NCBI GenBank assembly: GCA_031406155.1
Contig: JANOGW010000002.1
Location: forward strand, 1-64,000
DNA: 64,000 bases
From: JACMNW01 sp031406155
GTDB lineage: Bacteria > Pseudomonadota > Alphaproteobacteria > Rhodobacterales > Rhodobacteraceae
Direction: 5' to 3'
Positions 56,203-64,000 of this stretch are shown here, one piece after another (positions within the stretch are counted from its first letter, which is position 1; the number at the start of each line of letters is the position of its first letter). A model generated the notes under the pieces. The model saw only the letters and a program-made list of their open reading frames with translations, was not told where the DNA came from and did not search any database. The position numbers and the translations under genes are program-made.

Positions 56203-57105
56203 ATGCAATCCAACCTGCCACCCCTGTCATGGCTGCGTGCCTTTGAAGCGGCCGCGCGCCATCTCAGCTTTACCGCGGCCGCGGCAGAGCTGAACCTGAC
56301 GCAAGCCGCCATCTCTAAGCAGGTCAAATCGCTGGAGCAGCACCTGCGGCATGCGTTGTTCATTCGCCGCCCGCGCAGCCTTCAGTTGACCAAGACGGGC
56401 GAGGCGTATCTGCCAAAGGTCACCGATGCGTTCGAACGTCTGGCGATCGGCACGCGCGAGGTGTTCGGGCGCCGCAAGACCGAGGCGCTGACGGTGCGCT
56501 GTGCGATATCGTTTGCGGTCATGTGGCTGGCACCGCGCATGCCGGACTTTCTTGCGCGCTATCCGGGCAAGAATATCCGCATCATTTCCAGCGTCTGGAG
56601 CGACGCGTCTGACAAGGATCTGTTCGATCTGGATATCCGATATGGAACCGGGCCCTGGCCGGGCTACACCAGCCACCGGCTAACCTGGGACAGTATCACC
56701 CCGCTTTGTGCGCCGGATCTGTTGGCGCGCAATCCGGGGCTGAAAACTGCCGGCGATCTGCGGCACCATGTCTTGCTGCACGTCCTTGGCTATCAGGAGG
56801 GTTGGGGCAGTTGGCTGAATGCCGCCGGAATAAAATCTCTGGACCCGGGAACCGGGTTGCAGGTGGACACGTCGCTCGCGGCGTTCGAAATTGCCGCCCA
56901 TGGTGGGGGTGTCGCCCTTGGCCGAAGCGCGCTTTCGGGCAGCTATCGGTCCAGCGGGCGGCTGGTTGCCCCCTTTGATCTGGAGGTGCCGATTGCAGAG
57001 GCGTTTCATCTGGTGCAGCCAACCGGCATTGACGACCATCCCGATGCGGCCCTGTTCAGATCATGGTTGCTGTCAACGCTGCCGGAACAGCCGCAATCTG
57101 CATAG
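56203..57105 (+). CDS. LysR-family regulator, GcvA-like
   Basis: The 300-residue protein has a GcvA-type N-terminus (NLPPLSWLRAFEAAARHLSF, TAAAAELNLTQAAISKQVKS, LEQHLRHALFIRRPRSLQLT) and an effector domain with AISFAVMWLAPRMPDFLARY and DLDIRYGTGPWPG. It is divergent from dmdA by 99 bases, with an inverted repeat in between, so control of the dmdA-acuI-crotonase group is likely. GcvA relatives respond to glycine, purines or amino acids; its inducer is unknown. Confidence 0.87.
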   Translation: MQSNLPPLSWLRAFEAAARHLSFTAAAAELNLTQAAISKQVKSLEQHLRHALFIRRPRSLQLTKTGEAYLPKVTDAFERLAIGTREVFGRRKTEALTVRCAISFAVMWLAPRMPDFLARYPGKNIRIISSVWSDASDKDLFDLDIRYGTGPWPGYTSHRLTWDSITPLCAPDLLARNPGLKTAGDLRHHVLLHVLGYQEGWGSWLNAAGIKSLDPGTGLQVDTSLAAFEIAAHGGGVALGRSALSGSYRSSGRLVAPFDLEVPIAEAFHLVQPTGIDDHPDAALFRSWLLSTLPEQPQSA

Positions 57106-57129
57106 CCTCTGATTTTCCAGCGGTCTTTT

Positions 57130-57153
57130 GATACCACCGGTATCCACTTTTTT
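57130..57153 (+). terminator. Short hairpin plus T-run after the LysR gene
   Basis: GATACC-ACC-GGTATC (57130-57144) is followed by CACTTTTTTCT. The stem is only six base pairs, but the T-run is good. Confidence 0.55.
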
Positions 57154-57163
57154 CTGACAGGCC

Positions 57164-57823
57164 TCAGCCTTCAACCATCATCCCCATGACGATCAGAACC
57201 TGATAGTCGCGCTTGGTGCAGCCACTGATCGCGGGCATCGCCCGGCCGGGGCTCATCGGGAAAACATCGGTCGGGGTCTGGTCGGGGGTGCAGGATTGGC
57301 CACCGGCCTGCGCCGTATACAGCGCGGCTCGGCAGCGCAGATGCGTCACGTCGTAAATCGTGGCGCCGTCGGCCAGGCTCCATGCCTGCTTGCCGTCTGC
57401 ACCGGGTGCCTGCACTGTCAGAACCGAGGTGACCTCGCGCGCCCCGGTCACGACATACTGGCCCGCTGGCAGCGGGAAACTGGGCGCTTCCATGATCAGA
57501 CCATGTTCTTCCAGCCACCACGCGGTGCTGTCAAACTGCCATCCGTCCGGGGCAGTACCGCCGTTGTCGATCAGGGCCTGGTAATCGGCGGTCCAGACCC
57601 CGCGCGGACCGGGGTCGATGGCCCAAAGCCCCCAGGTCGCCGCATCATCGCCCGATGTCGCGGCCGGATCGCCAAGGGCGGCGATGTATTGCGTGGCGAT
57701 GCGTTGCAATTGCACCTCGGCCCGGGCCGGCACGGCGCACAGCAAGACGAGGACGAACAGTGTCAGAATTTGTCGGATGGCGGCGCGCCGTGCTGGTGTT
57801 GCGAGGCGAATGAGCATGGGCAT
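57164..57823 (-). CDS. Exported hypothetical protein
   Basis: The 219-residue protein has an N-terminal signal peptide (hydrophobic stretch ILTLFVLVLLCAVPARA, cleavage near residue 36). The mature part starts EVQLQRIATQYIAALGDPAA and contains WLEEHGLIMEAPSFPLPAGQ, YVVTGAREVTSVLTV and three to four cysteines (LRCRAAL, SCTPDQT, SGCTKRD) that could form disulfides. It is probably periplasmic. I recognise no characterised family. It is convergent with the LysR gene. Confidence 0.72.
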   Translation of the reverse strand: MPMLIRLATPARRAAIRQILTLFVLVLLCAVPARAEVQLQRIATQYIAALGDPAATSGDDAATWGLWAIDPGPRGVWTADYQALIDNGGTAPDGWQFDSTAWWLEEHGLIMEAPSFPLPAGQYVVTGAREVTSVLTVQAPGADGKQAWSLADGATIYDVTHLRCRAALYTAQAGGQSCTPDQTPTDVFPMSPGRAMPAISGCTKRDYQVLIVMGMMVEG

Positions 57824-57962
57824 GTCCTTCGGTCAGGCGAGCCGTTCGGTTTCGGAACAGGGCGCAGGATAGGGTAACCGGTCAGGAAAGCAACAACCAC
57901 AGGCGATGGCAGACCGGCGTGCCCGCGCGATCTCGCGTCCGTCACATGGCCCGGACCCCGAG

Positions 57963-59348
57963 TTATCGCCCGGTGATCCAGTTGCCTAGGCGCGCAAGGC
58001 GCGACGTGGTCGGGGATTGCATGCGCGCCTCGCGCCGATCAGCGGCGTTCAGCAGCTGGTACATGCCGCGCACGCCCAGCCAACGCAGTGGTTCACGCTC
58101 CCACGGCCTGACCCTGCGGTTGACCCATGGCAGGTGCACAAGATCGGTATCGCGGCCAAGGGCCAGATCGGCAAGGGTTCGCCCGGCGAGGTTCGAGGTG
58201 GAAACGCCGACCCCGACATACCCCCCGGCCCAGCCGATCCCGGTCGCGGTATCCAGACCCACGGTGGCGCACCAATCGCGCGGCACACCCAGAACACCGC
58301 ACCAGGCGTGATCGATGGCCGCGTCGCGCGCAGCCGGGAAATGGCGGTACAGGATCGCCCGCAGCCGGTCGATGGTGGCGGGATCGGGCGCGCCCTGGTT
58401 ATCCAGACCGGAGGCGAACCGGTACGGCACCCCGCGCGCGCCGACCGTGATGCGCCCCTCGCGGGTGCGTTGGCAATAACAATAGGCGTTGGCGAAATCA
58501 CCGACGATCTCGTGCCCGTTCCAGCCGATCTTGTCCCAGATTTCGGGCGGCAGAGGGGCGGTGACGATCTGCGCGGAATTCAGGGGCAGCCAGTTGCGTT
58601 TCTGACCGGGCATCGCGGCGCTGAAGCCTTCGGTGGCGCGCAGGATGATTGGGGCGCGCACGGTGCCGCGGGGGGTTGTGACCATGCCCGGCGAGATGTC
58701 CAGCGCCCGTGTGCCCTCGGAGATGCGCACGCCCAGCCGTTCGACCGCCAGCGCCAGGCCGAGCACCAGTTTTGCGGGCTGGATGCGGGCCACATTGCCG
58801 ACCATCATCGCCCCCAGCACCCCCGGGATGCGGACCCGTGCCTCAGCATCGGCAGCGCCGATCTGCCAGACACGGCTCTGTTCGCCCCAGGCCTGCCGCA
58901 TCGCCACTTCGGCCGCAACGCGCGACAGTTGTGCCGGGTTGACCGCAACCATCATCTCGTCGGTGCGCAGGATATCGGCATCGATGGCTTCCGCTTCGGC
59001 CACGCGGATCACCTCGTCCACCGTGCCGTTCATCGCCGCCACCATCGCGCATACCGCTGCATCCGAGGATGAGGCGGCGTAACTGGCATGGTTCCACGCA
59101 AAGCCGCCGGTCAACCAGCCGCCATTGCGCCCGGACGCGCCGAATCCGGCAAATTCCTGTTCGAGGATCAGCACCCGAAGCCCGGGTTGCGCCTGTTTCA
59201 GGTAATAGGCGGCCCAGAGCCCGGTATAGCCGGCACCAATAATGCAGATATCGGCGGACTGGTCGCCCTCAAGGCCGGGCCGTTGTTCTGGCAGCCCACC
59301 GTTGTCGGCATGCCAGAAAGAGACGTCGCCAATCCGCAGTACCGACAT
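57963..59348 (-). CDS. FAD-dependent oxidoreductase (DAO family)
   Basis: The 461-residue flavoprotein has the dinucleotide-binding IIGAGYTGLWAAYYLKQAQP motif, the GASGRNGGWLTGG segment typical of gamma-glutamylputrescine oxidase and glycine-oxidase-like DAO enzymes, and a C-terminal TGIGWAGGYVGVGVSTSNLA flavin loop. It oxidises an amine or amino acid. ATG at 59348 gives MSVLRIGDVSFWHADNGG. It is divergent from the enolase-superfamily gene at 59575. A role in breakdown of an N-containing compound with that gene is possible. Confidence 0.86.
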   Translation of the reverse strand: MSVLRIGDVSFWHADNGGLPEQRPGLEGDQSADICIIGAGYTGLWAAYYLKQAQPGLRVLILEQEFAGFGASGRNGGWLTGGFAWNHASYAASSSDAAVCAMVAAMNGTVDEVIRVAEAEAIDADILRTDEMMVAVNPAQLSRVAAEVAMRQAWGEQSRVWQIGAADAEARVRIPGVLGAMMVGNVARIQPAKLVLGLALAVERLGVRISEGTRALDISPGMVTTPRGTVRAPIILRATEGFSAAMPGQKRNWLPLNSAQIVTAPLPPEIWDKIGWNGHEIVGDFANAYCYCQRTREGRITVGARGVPYRFASGLDNQGAPDPATIDRLRAILYRHFPAARDAAIDHAWCGVLGVPRDWCATVGLDTATGIGWAGGYVGVGVSTSNLAGRTLADLALGRDTDLVHLPWVNRRVRPWEREPLRWLGVRGMYQLLNAADRREARMQSPTTSRLARLGNWITGR

Positions 59349-59574
59349 TGCCTTGGCCCCTCGTTCAAGACTGCCGGAGTAGCGGTTTAGGGCCGAAAAC
59401 TCAACCCCGTCGCGGTTGCGCATGGTGTCTTGTTGACTGCATATCGATCAGGCAAATCCGCTGATGCGCCCTATGTCGCAAATGGCGTGGACAGGGGGCA
59501 ACTTCGTCGCAAAAGTTCACTCAGTGCCCTTTGTCCCGAGCAGGGCGCGTGCCACAGCTTGCGAGGGTCTTGCA

Positions 59575-60756
59575 TTGAAGATCAAATCCATCCGCGCGAC
59601 GCCGATCCTGCTGCCGCTTGAGGCCCCCTATCTGTGGTCGTACGGCGCGCTGGATGGCTTCACCAAAACCGTGGTTGAGGTCGAGACGACAGACGGCATC
59701 ATGGGCATTGGCGAGGCCCCGTCGCATGGCGCCGCCCCGATCATCACGGCTTTCGCGGACCGCCTGATCGGGCAGGACGCGCTGGATATGGCGGCACTGG
59801 AACGCCGCGTGCTGCCATCGATGCCGTTTGCGCATTCGGTGACCGATTACGCCACGCGCGGGGCCTGGGGCGGGGTCGAGATCGCGCTGTGGGATCTGCG
59901 CGGCAAGATCTGGGGGCAGCCGGTGGCCAATCTGCTGGGCGGCATTTACCGCCGCGAGATACCGTTCACGGATTACTTTGGTTACCGGCTGGCGCAAGAC
60001 GGCAAGGGGGGCGAGGCCCGCGTGCACGATGTGGTGGAGTATTGTCTGGGGCTAAAAGCAGCGCATGGCACGACATGGTTCGAGGGTAAGGTGAATGACC
60101 CCGATCTGAATGCAAATATCCGCCTGATGCAGGCGCTGCGATCGGCTCTTGGGCCCGATGCCATGCTGCGCATCGACAGCAATCAGGCGTTCAGCCTGCC
60201 TTCTGCGCTTTATCTTGCACCTGCGTTCGAGGAATTGGGCATCCGCAACTGGGAAGATCCGACGCCCGACTGGTCCGCGATGCGAAAGCTGCGCAGCCAG
60301 ACCCGGATCCCGTTTTCGGGGCACAATACCGACATCGGCAAGGCTGTGGCCTACGGCGTGCCCGATGCTATCGTGTCGGATGTGGCGGGGCTTGGCGGAT
60401 TTTCCGCGATGATGCGGTTCGTGTCGGCCTGTGCCGGGGCGGGGATCGATTTCTGGTGCTATTCCGGCGGATCGGGGCTGGAATTGGCAGCCTATCTGCA
60501 TGCCTGTGCCGCCCATCCGCATATCCGCGAGCCGAACCAGTCGTTGTTGCGCTGGCAGCCGTTCGATGTGATCGCGCAGCGGCCGTTTGCGCCGGTGAAA
60601 AACCATATCTCGCTGCCGGAAGGGCCGGGTCTGGGGGTAGAACTGGATCCTGACCGGTTGCGCTTTGCGGCAAAGCTGTTGCAAGATCGCGGGGTGCCGA
60701 ACAAGTACCATGACCCGGATGCACCCGGCCGGATGCGCCGAATGCCATTGGTCTGA
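59575..60756 (+). CDS. Mandelate racemase/muconate lactonizing enzyme-family protein
   Basis: The 393-residue enolase-superfamily barrel has an N-terminal capping domain (KIKSIRATPILLPLEAPYLW) and metal ligands at RIDSNQAF (Asp), NWEDPTPDW (Glu) and VSDVAGLGG (Asp); the catalytic lysine is probably in TTWFEGKVNDP. The start is probably TTG at 59575, with GAGGG seven bases upstream; ATG at 59464 would add a non-homologous leader. Related enzymes dehydrate sugar acids or epimerise proline betaines. It is followed by an SDR gene after 39 bases, suggesting a joint pathway. Confidence 0.84.
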   Translation: MKIKSIRATPILLPLEAPYLWSYGALDGFTKTVVEVETTDGIMGIGEAPSHGAAPIITAFADRLIGQDALDMAALERRVLPSMPFAHSVTDYATRGAWGGVEIALWDLRGKIWGQPVANLLGGIYRREIPFTDYFGYRLAQDGKGGEARVHDVVEYCLGLKAAHGTTWFEGKVNDPDLNANIRLMQALRSALGPDAMLRIDSNQAFSLPSALYLAPAFEELGIRNWEDPTPDWSAMRKLRSQTRIPFSGHNTDIGKAVAYGVPDAIVSDVAGLGGFSAMMRFVSACAGAGIDFWCYSGGSGLELAAYLHACAAHPHIREPNQSLLRWQPFDVIAQRPFAPVKNHISLPEGPGLGVELDPDRLRFAAKLLQDRGVPNKYHDPDAPGRMRRMPLV

Positions 60757-60795
60757 GGCCGGGCTTTCGACAAGACGCATAAAAGAAGGATCGCA

Positions 60796-61530
60796 ATGAA
60801 CAATATCATGATTACGGGTGCCGGGTCCGGCATCGGGCGGGTCACGGCAAGGGCCTTTCTTGCGACGGGCTGGAACGTGGCACTGATCGGGCGGCGCATG
60901 GATGCGCTGACCGAAACTGCGGACGGCGCGTCGGCGGCTTTGATCCTGCCGTGCGATGTCACCGAGCCTGCGTCGGTCGATGCGGCTTTTGCCAAAATGG
61001 ACAGCGACTGGGGGCGGCTCGACGTGCTGTTCAACAACGCGGGCCAATCGTTAAAGGCCGCCCCGATTGACGAGATCGCGGTTGAGGACTGGCTTGCCCT
61101 GTCGTCGGTCAACATTACGGGGATGTTTCTGTGCGCGCGCGCCGCCTTTGGCATGATGCGCCGGCAAGACCCGCAGGGCGGGCGGATCATCAACAACGGA
61201 TCGATCTCGGCGCATGTACCGAGGCCGGGATCGGTGCCGTACACGATGTCAAAGCACGCCGTCACAGGGCTGACGCGGACGCTGTCGCTGGATGGCCGGG
61301 CGTTCAACATCGCTTGCGGGCAGATCGATATCGGCAATGCCCTCACGTCAATGGCGCAGGCGTTCACCAAAGGTGTGCCGCAGGCCGATGGCGCGATCAA
61401 GGTCGAGGCGGTGATGGATGCGGACCATGTGGCGGAGGCGGTCTTATACATGGCCGGTCTGCCGCTGACCGTGAATGTGCCGTTCATGACGCTGATGGCC
61501 AATGCGATGCCCTATCTCGGGCGGGGCTGA
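60796..61530 (+). CDS. Short-chain dehydrogenase/reductase
   Basis: The 244-residue classical SDR has the TGAGSGIG nucleotide motif at the N-terminus, NNAG, a catalytic serine in NNGSISAHVP and the YTMSK motif (Tyr-x3-Lys). An aspartate/arginine region (LIGRRMDAL) after strand 2 suggests NADP(H). It probably oxidises the product of, or supplies the substrate for, the upstream enolase-superfamily enzyme. AGAAGGA precedes ATG. Confidence 0.89.
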   Translation: MNNIMITGAGSGIGRVTARAFLATGWNVALIGRRMDALTETADGASAALILPCDVTEPASVDAAFAKMDSDWGRLDVLFNNAGQSLKAAPIDEIAVEDWLALSSVNITGMFLCARAAFGMMRRQDPQGGRIINNGSISAHVPRPGSVPYTMSKHAVTGLTRTLSLDGRAFNIACGQIDIGNALTSMAQAFTKGVPQADGAIKVEAVMDADHVAEAVLYMAGLPLTVNVPFMTLMANAMPYLGRG

Positions 61531-61629
61531 AGCAGATCTGCAAAAAATATGCAGCGGTCCTCCCGCCCGATGTGCCAAAAATCAAAAGGTCAGATCCGTT
61601 CGGGTGACGGTTTTGCCGCGTGAACCGAT

Positions 61630-62145
61630 CTAAGCCCCGGCAGCGATGAAATTGCCATAACTGCCCTGGCTGAACACCAGCGGCGCGCCGTCGCGCAGCG
61701 CAAAGCGCACTACCCGCCCAACGATGATCAGATGATCGCCGCCGTCATGGGTTGCATGCAGTTGACAATCAAACCGAGCCAGAACCTGCGGCACGACGGG
61801 AATGCCTTCCGGGGTATGGGTGGTCACCAGACCGTCAAAACCAACGCCGCCGCGCGAAAAGCGTGCGGCAAGATCGCTCTGATCCTGGCCCAGAACATGT
61901 ATGCTGAAAGCTGTTGCTGCCGAAAAGATCGGAAACCTTGCCGACGACCGTGCCGGCGACCACAAAACCAACGGCGGATCCAGCGAAACCGAGGCAAAGC
62001 TGTTGGCGGTAATTCCTGCGGGGCCGGCGTCACCTTGCGTCGTGACCACGGTGATGCCGGTGGCAAAGCGACCCAGTGCATCGCGCAGGATCCGCCCTGT
62101 TTCAGGGCCTGGAAGCATGTCATGAATTTGCAGATTATCACCCAT
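61630..62145 (-). CDS. Flavin reductase family protein
   Basis: The 171-residue split-barrel protein has the flavin-reductase signature: LGRFATGITVVTTQGDAGPA, GITANSFASVSLDPPLVLWS, IHVLGQDQSDLAARFSRGG, DCQLHATHDGGDHLIIVGRV and the C-terminal LVFSQGSYGNF. Such enzymes supply reduced FMN or FAD to two-component monooxygenases. No oxygenase partner is adjacent. ATG at 62145 was chosen over an upstream extension without a ribosome-binding site. Confidence 0.88.
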   Translation of the reverse strand: MGDNLQIHDMLPGPETGRILRDALGRFATGITVVTTQGDAGPAGITANSFASVSLDPPLVLWSPARSSARFPIFSAATAFSIHVLGQDQSDLAARFSRGGVGFDGLVTTHTPEGIPVVPQVLARFDCQLHATHDGGDHLIIVGRVVRFALRDGAPLVFSQGSYGNFIAAGA

Positions 62146-62315
62146 CGCTGTGTTCTGGCGGGACTTGTGCCCGCAGCAGGACAATCGTGGCAAGCGCGCC
62201 AATGCACAACATTAGATAAGGTACTTCTGGGCTTGGTCAACCGTCCGGCATCATTGGTCATGGTCCTGTCGCAAAAGACTGGCTAGGCTATCCCTGACAA
62301 CAGCCGGGGAATATC

Positions 62316-63242
62316 ATGGACAAACGTCATTCCGCCTTCGCGGCACCGGGCCGGTTCTGGCGCGGCAATCTGCATACCCATTCGACACGCTCGGACGGGG
62401 TTCTGCCGCCTGAAGAGGTGTGCCGCCGATACCGTGCCGAGGGCTATGATTTCATGGCGCTGACCGATCACTTCATCGGTGCCTATGGCTATCCGATTGT
62501 TGACACGGTGCCGATGCGGGATGCCGGTTTCACCACCATTCTGGGGGCCGAACTGCATTCGGGGCCGATGCTGAACGGCGAGTTGTGGCATATTCTGGCG
62601 GTTGGCGTGCCGGCAGATTTCGCGCCGCCGCAGAGCCCGGATTTTCACGTGCATGCCGGGCAAGAGACCGGGCCCAAACTTGCCGCTCGCGCCGTTGCCG
62701 CCGGAGCGTTTGTCGCCATCGCACATCCGCAATGGTCGGGGCTGACGCTGGCCGATGCCCGCAGCATCACCGCCGCTCATGCGGTCGAGATCTACAATCA
62801 CGGCTGTGCCACCGGCTGCGACCGGGCGGATGGCTTTGGCATCGCCGATCTGTTGCTGACCGAGGGGCGAGCGCTGAGCATGATTGCAACCGATGACGCG
62901 CATTTCAGCGAGCCGGATCATTTCGGCGGCTGGGTCATGGTGAAGGCAGAGGCGAACGAGCCGAAGGATTTGCTCGCGGCGTTGAAGGCGGGGGACTTCT
63001 ATTCCAGCCAGGGGCCGGAGTTGCGCGATGTCCGGGTCGAGGGGCAAACAGTGGTCGTCGAATGCACAGCAGCGGCATCAGTGATTGTGCAGGGAACTGG
63101 CACCGGGGCAAAAGGCGTGCACGGCCATTCGATGACCCGCGCCGTGGTGCCGCTGGACCGGCTGAACGGCTCACCCTGGGTGCGAGTGACGGTGATCGAT
63201 GCGGCGGGTAAGCGGGCATGGTCGAACCCGATCTGGATCTGA
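62316..63242 (+). CDS. PHP-domain phosphoesterase-like protein
   Basis: The 308-residue protein has an N-terminal PHP metal-binding domain: NLHTHSTRSDGVLPPEEVCR, DFMALTDHF, AELHSGPMLNG, AIAHPQWSG, EIYNHGCATGCDRADGFG and ATDDAHF, together supplying the usual His/Asp/Glu/Cys ligands. A C-terminal beta domain follows (FYSSQGPELRDVRVEGQTVV, VRVTVIDAAGKRAWSNPIWI), as in proteins annotated as metal-dependent phosphoesterases. The substrate is unknown. It is divergent from the flavin reductase and convergent with hutU. Confidence 0.86.
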   Translation: MDKRHSAFAAPGRFWRGNLHTHSTRSDGVLPPEEVCRRYRAEGYDFMALTDHFIGAYGYPIVDTVPMRDAGFTTILGAELHSGPMLNGELWHILAVGVPADFAPPQSPDFHVHAGQETGPKLAARAVAAGAFVAIAHPQWSGLTLADARSITAAHAVEIYNHGCATGCDRADGFGIADLLLTEGRALSMIATDDAHFSEPDHFGGWVMVKAEANEPKDLLAALKAGDFYSSQGPELRDVRVEGQTVVVECTAAASVIVQGTGTGAKGVHGHSMTRAVVPLDRLNGSPWVRVTVIDAAGKRAWSNPIWI

Positions 63243-63363
63243 GACAGGGTTTCAAGGCGCCGCCCCCTTCCCGGACTGCACGGGCAGCACTTGTGAATGG
63301 CGCACGGGGGGCTGTCTGCCCCACGGACCCCCCGAGGATACTTTTTGCCAAAATGAAAACCGG

Positions 63364-64000
63364 TCAGTTGCCCAGAATCGCGGGCAGGCGCAGGCCGTGA
63401 TCGCGGGCGTGCTCGAGAGCGGTACCGTAGCCTGCATCGGCGTGCCGCATGACGCCGGTGGCGGGATCGTTCCACAGCACGTTGGCCAGCCGCCGTGCCG
63501 CATCAGGCGTGCCATCGGCGACGATGACCATGCCGGAATGCTGGCTGAACCCCATGCCGACGCCGCCGCCGTGATGCAGGCTGACCCATGTGGCCCCGGA
63601 CGCGGTGTTCAGAAGCGCGTTCAGAAGTGGCCAGTCACTGACCGCATCCGAGCCGTCCTTCATCGCCTCGGTTTCCCGGTTGGGCGAGGCGACAGAGCCT
63701 GAATCGAGGTGATCGCGGCCGATGACGATGGGTGCTTTCAGCTCACCCGATGCCACCATGTCGTTGAACATCAGCCCCGCTTTATGCCGGTCGCCAAGCC
63801 CGATCCAGCAGATGCGGGCGGGCAGGCCCTGAAAGGCGATCCGGTCGCGCGCCATGTCGAGCCAGTTGTGCAGGTGCGCGTTGTCGGGGAACAGGGTCTT
63901 CATCGCGGCATCGGTCTTGTAGATGTCTTCGGGGTCGCCCGACAGCGCCACCCAGCGAAACGGACCGATGCCCCGGCAGAACAGCGGGCGGATGTAGGCC
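63364..64000 (-). CDS. hutU: Urocanate hydratase, C-terminal part (continues past the window end)
   Basis: The minus-strand frame stays open to the window end, so the N-terminal portion is missing. The visible 212 or so codons read AYIRPLFCRGIGPFRWVALS, GDPEDIYKTDAAMKTLFPDN, the NAD-binding region ICWIGLGDRHKAGLMFNDMV, LNTASGATWVSLHHGGGVGM and HADAGYGTALEHARDHGLRL, typical of HutU. It converts urocanate to imidazolone propionate in histidine degradation. Other hut genes presumably lie to the right. Confidence 0.96.
   Translation of the reverse strand, partial: AYIRPLFCRGIGPFRWVALSGDPEDIYKTDAAMKTLFPDNAHLHNWLDMARDRIAFQGLPARICWIGLGDRHKAGLMFNDMVASGELKAPIVIGRDHLDSGSVASPNRETEAMKDGSDAVSDWPLLNALLNTASGATWVSLHHGGGVGMGFSQHSGMVIVADGTPDAARRLANVLWNDPATGVMRHADAGYGTALEHARDHGLRLPAILGN

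Overview
This window is a stretch of high-GC alphaproteobacterial chromosome, most likely from the Rhodobacterales (Roseobacter/Rhodobacter group). The evidence is the combination of clpP-clpX followed by an NDUFA12-type complex I accessory gene, accBC, a ScfR-type regulator, a GapR-like DUF2312 gene, a reductive pyrimidine pathway with RutR-like regulators, and a dmdA-acuI pair. These are family and context arguments; no database search was run.

Positions 1-13,434 look like an accessory region. It opens with the 3' part of an initiator tRNA-Met gene, a probable integration junction. It then holds about 1 kb without an intact gene, a peroxidase-like AhpD gene with an exported YHS protein, a lone fabB, and a TetR regulator divergent from a quinone-oxidoreductase-like gene across a perfect palindrome. 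A seven-gene stretch follows (metallo-hydrolase, NTF2-like, two flavin split-barrel proteins, glutathione transferase, a small ORF) with a divergent LysR gene. Next comes a decayed zone: two LysR remnants, one of them an inverted partial copy of the intact LysR gene and its operator, beside a mercuric-reductase-like flavoprotein, then a truncated SIS-domain gene and an IS3-family fragment. tRNA-Asn at 13.4 kb marks the return to core genes.

Positions 13.5-23.6 kb are mostly housekeeping: a metallo-hydrolase, an orphan EnvZ-like kinase, a CAP protein, a CDP-alcohol phosphatidyltransferase, clpP, clpX, the NDUFA12-like gene, mlaD, DUF2155, aat, accC and accB.

Positions 23.8-40.2 kb form a pyrimidine degradation and uptake region. 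PreT and PreA reduce uracil or thymine, a dihydropyrimidinase opens the ring, and an N-carbamoyl amidohydrolase releases beta-alanine. An NMT1-type ABC transporter (ATPase, two permeases, binding protein) is in the same co-directional run. A RutR-like TetR gene is divergent from this run, with two TGACC-N4-GGTCA operators between them. Two uncharacterised membrane proteins, one clearly lower in GC, and a small SMR-like protein are inserted into the run with tight or overlapping junctions; they are the best candidates for undescribed parts of the pathway. Kup and a second RutR-family regulator lie between preTA and the main operon.

Positions 40.6-52.8 kb hold a ScfR regulator, a response regulator / small membrane protein / solute-symporter-histidine-kinase module, a FliM-like protein, a TIGR01244 sulfur-transferase-like gene with decayed YeeE/YedE and persulfide-dioxygenase-like fragments upstream, a crotonase-dehydrogenase fusion, GapR-like DUF2312, a large iron-type ABC permease and tRNA-Thr.

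Positions 52.9-64.0 kb hold a DMSP-type cluster (dmdA, acuI, a crotonase, a divergent LysR), then a catabolic group (FAD oxidoreductase, enolase-superfamily enzyme, SDR, flavin reductase, PHP phosphoesterase) and the 3' part of hutU, which runs off the end of the window.
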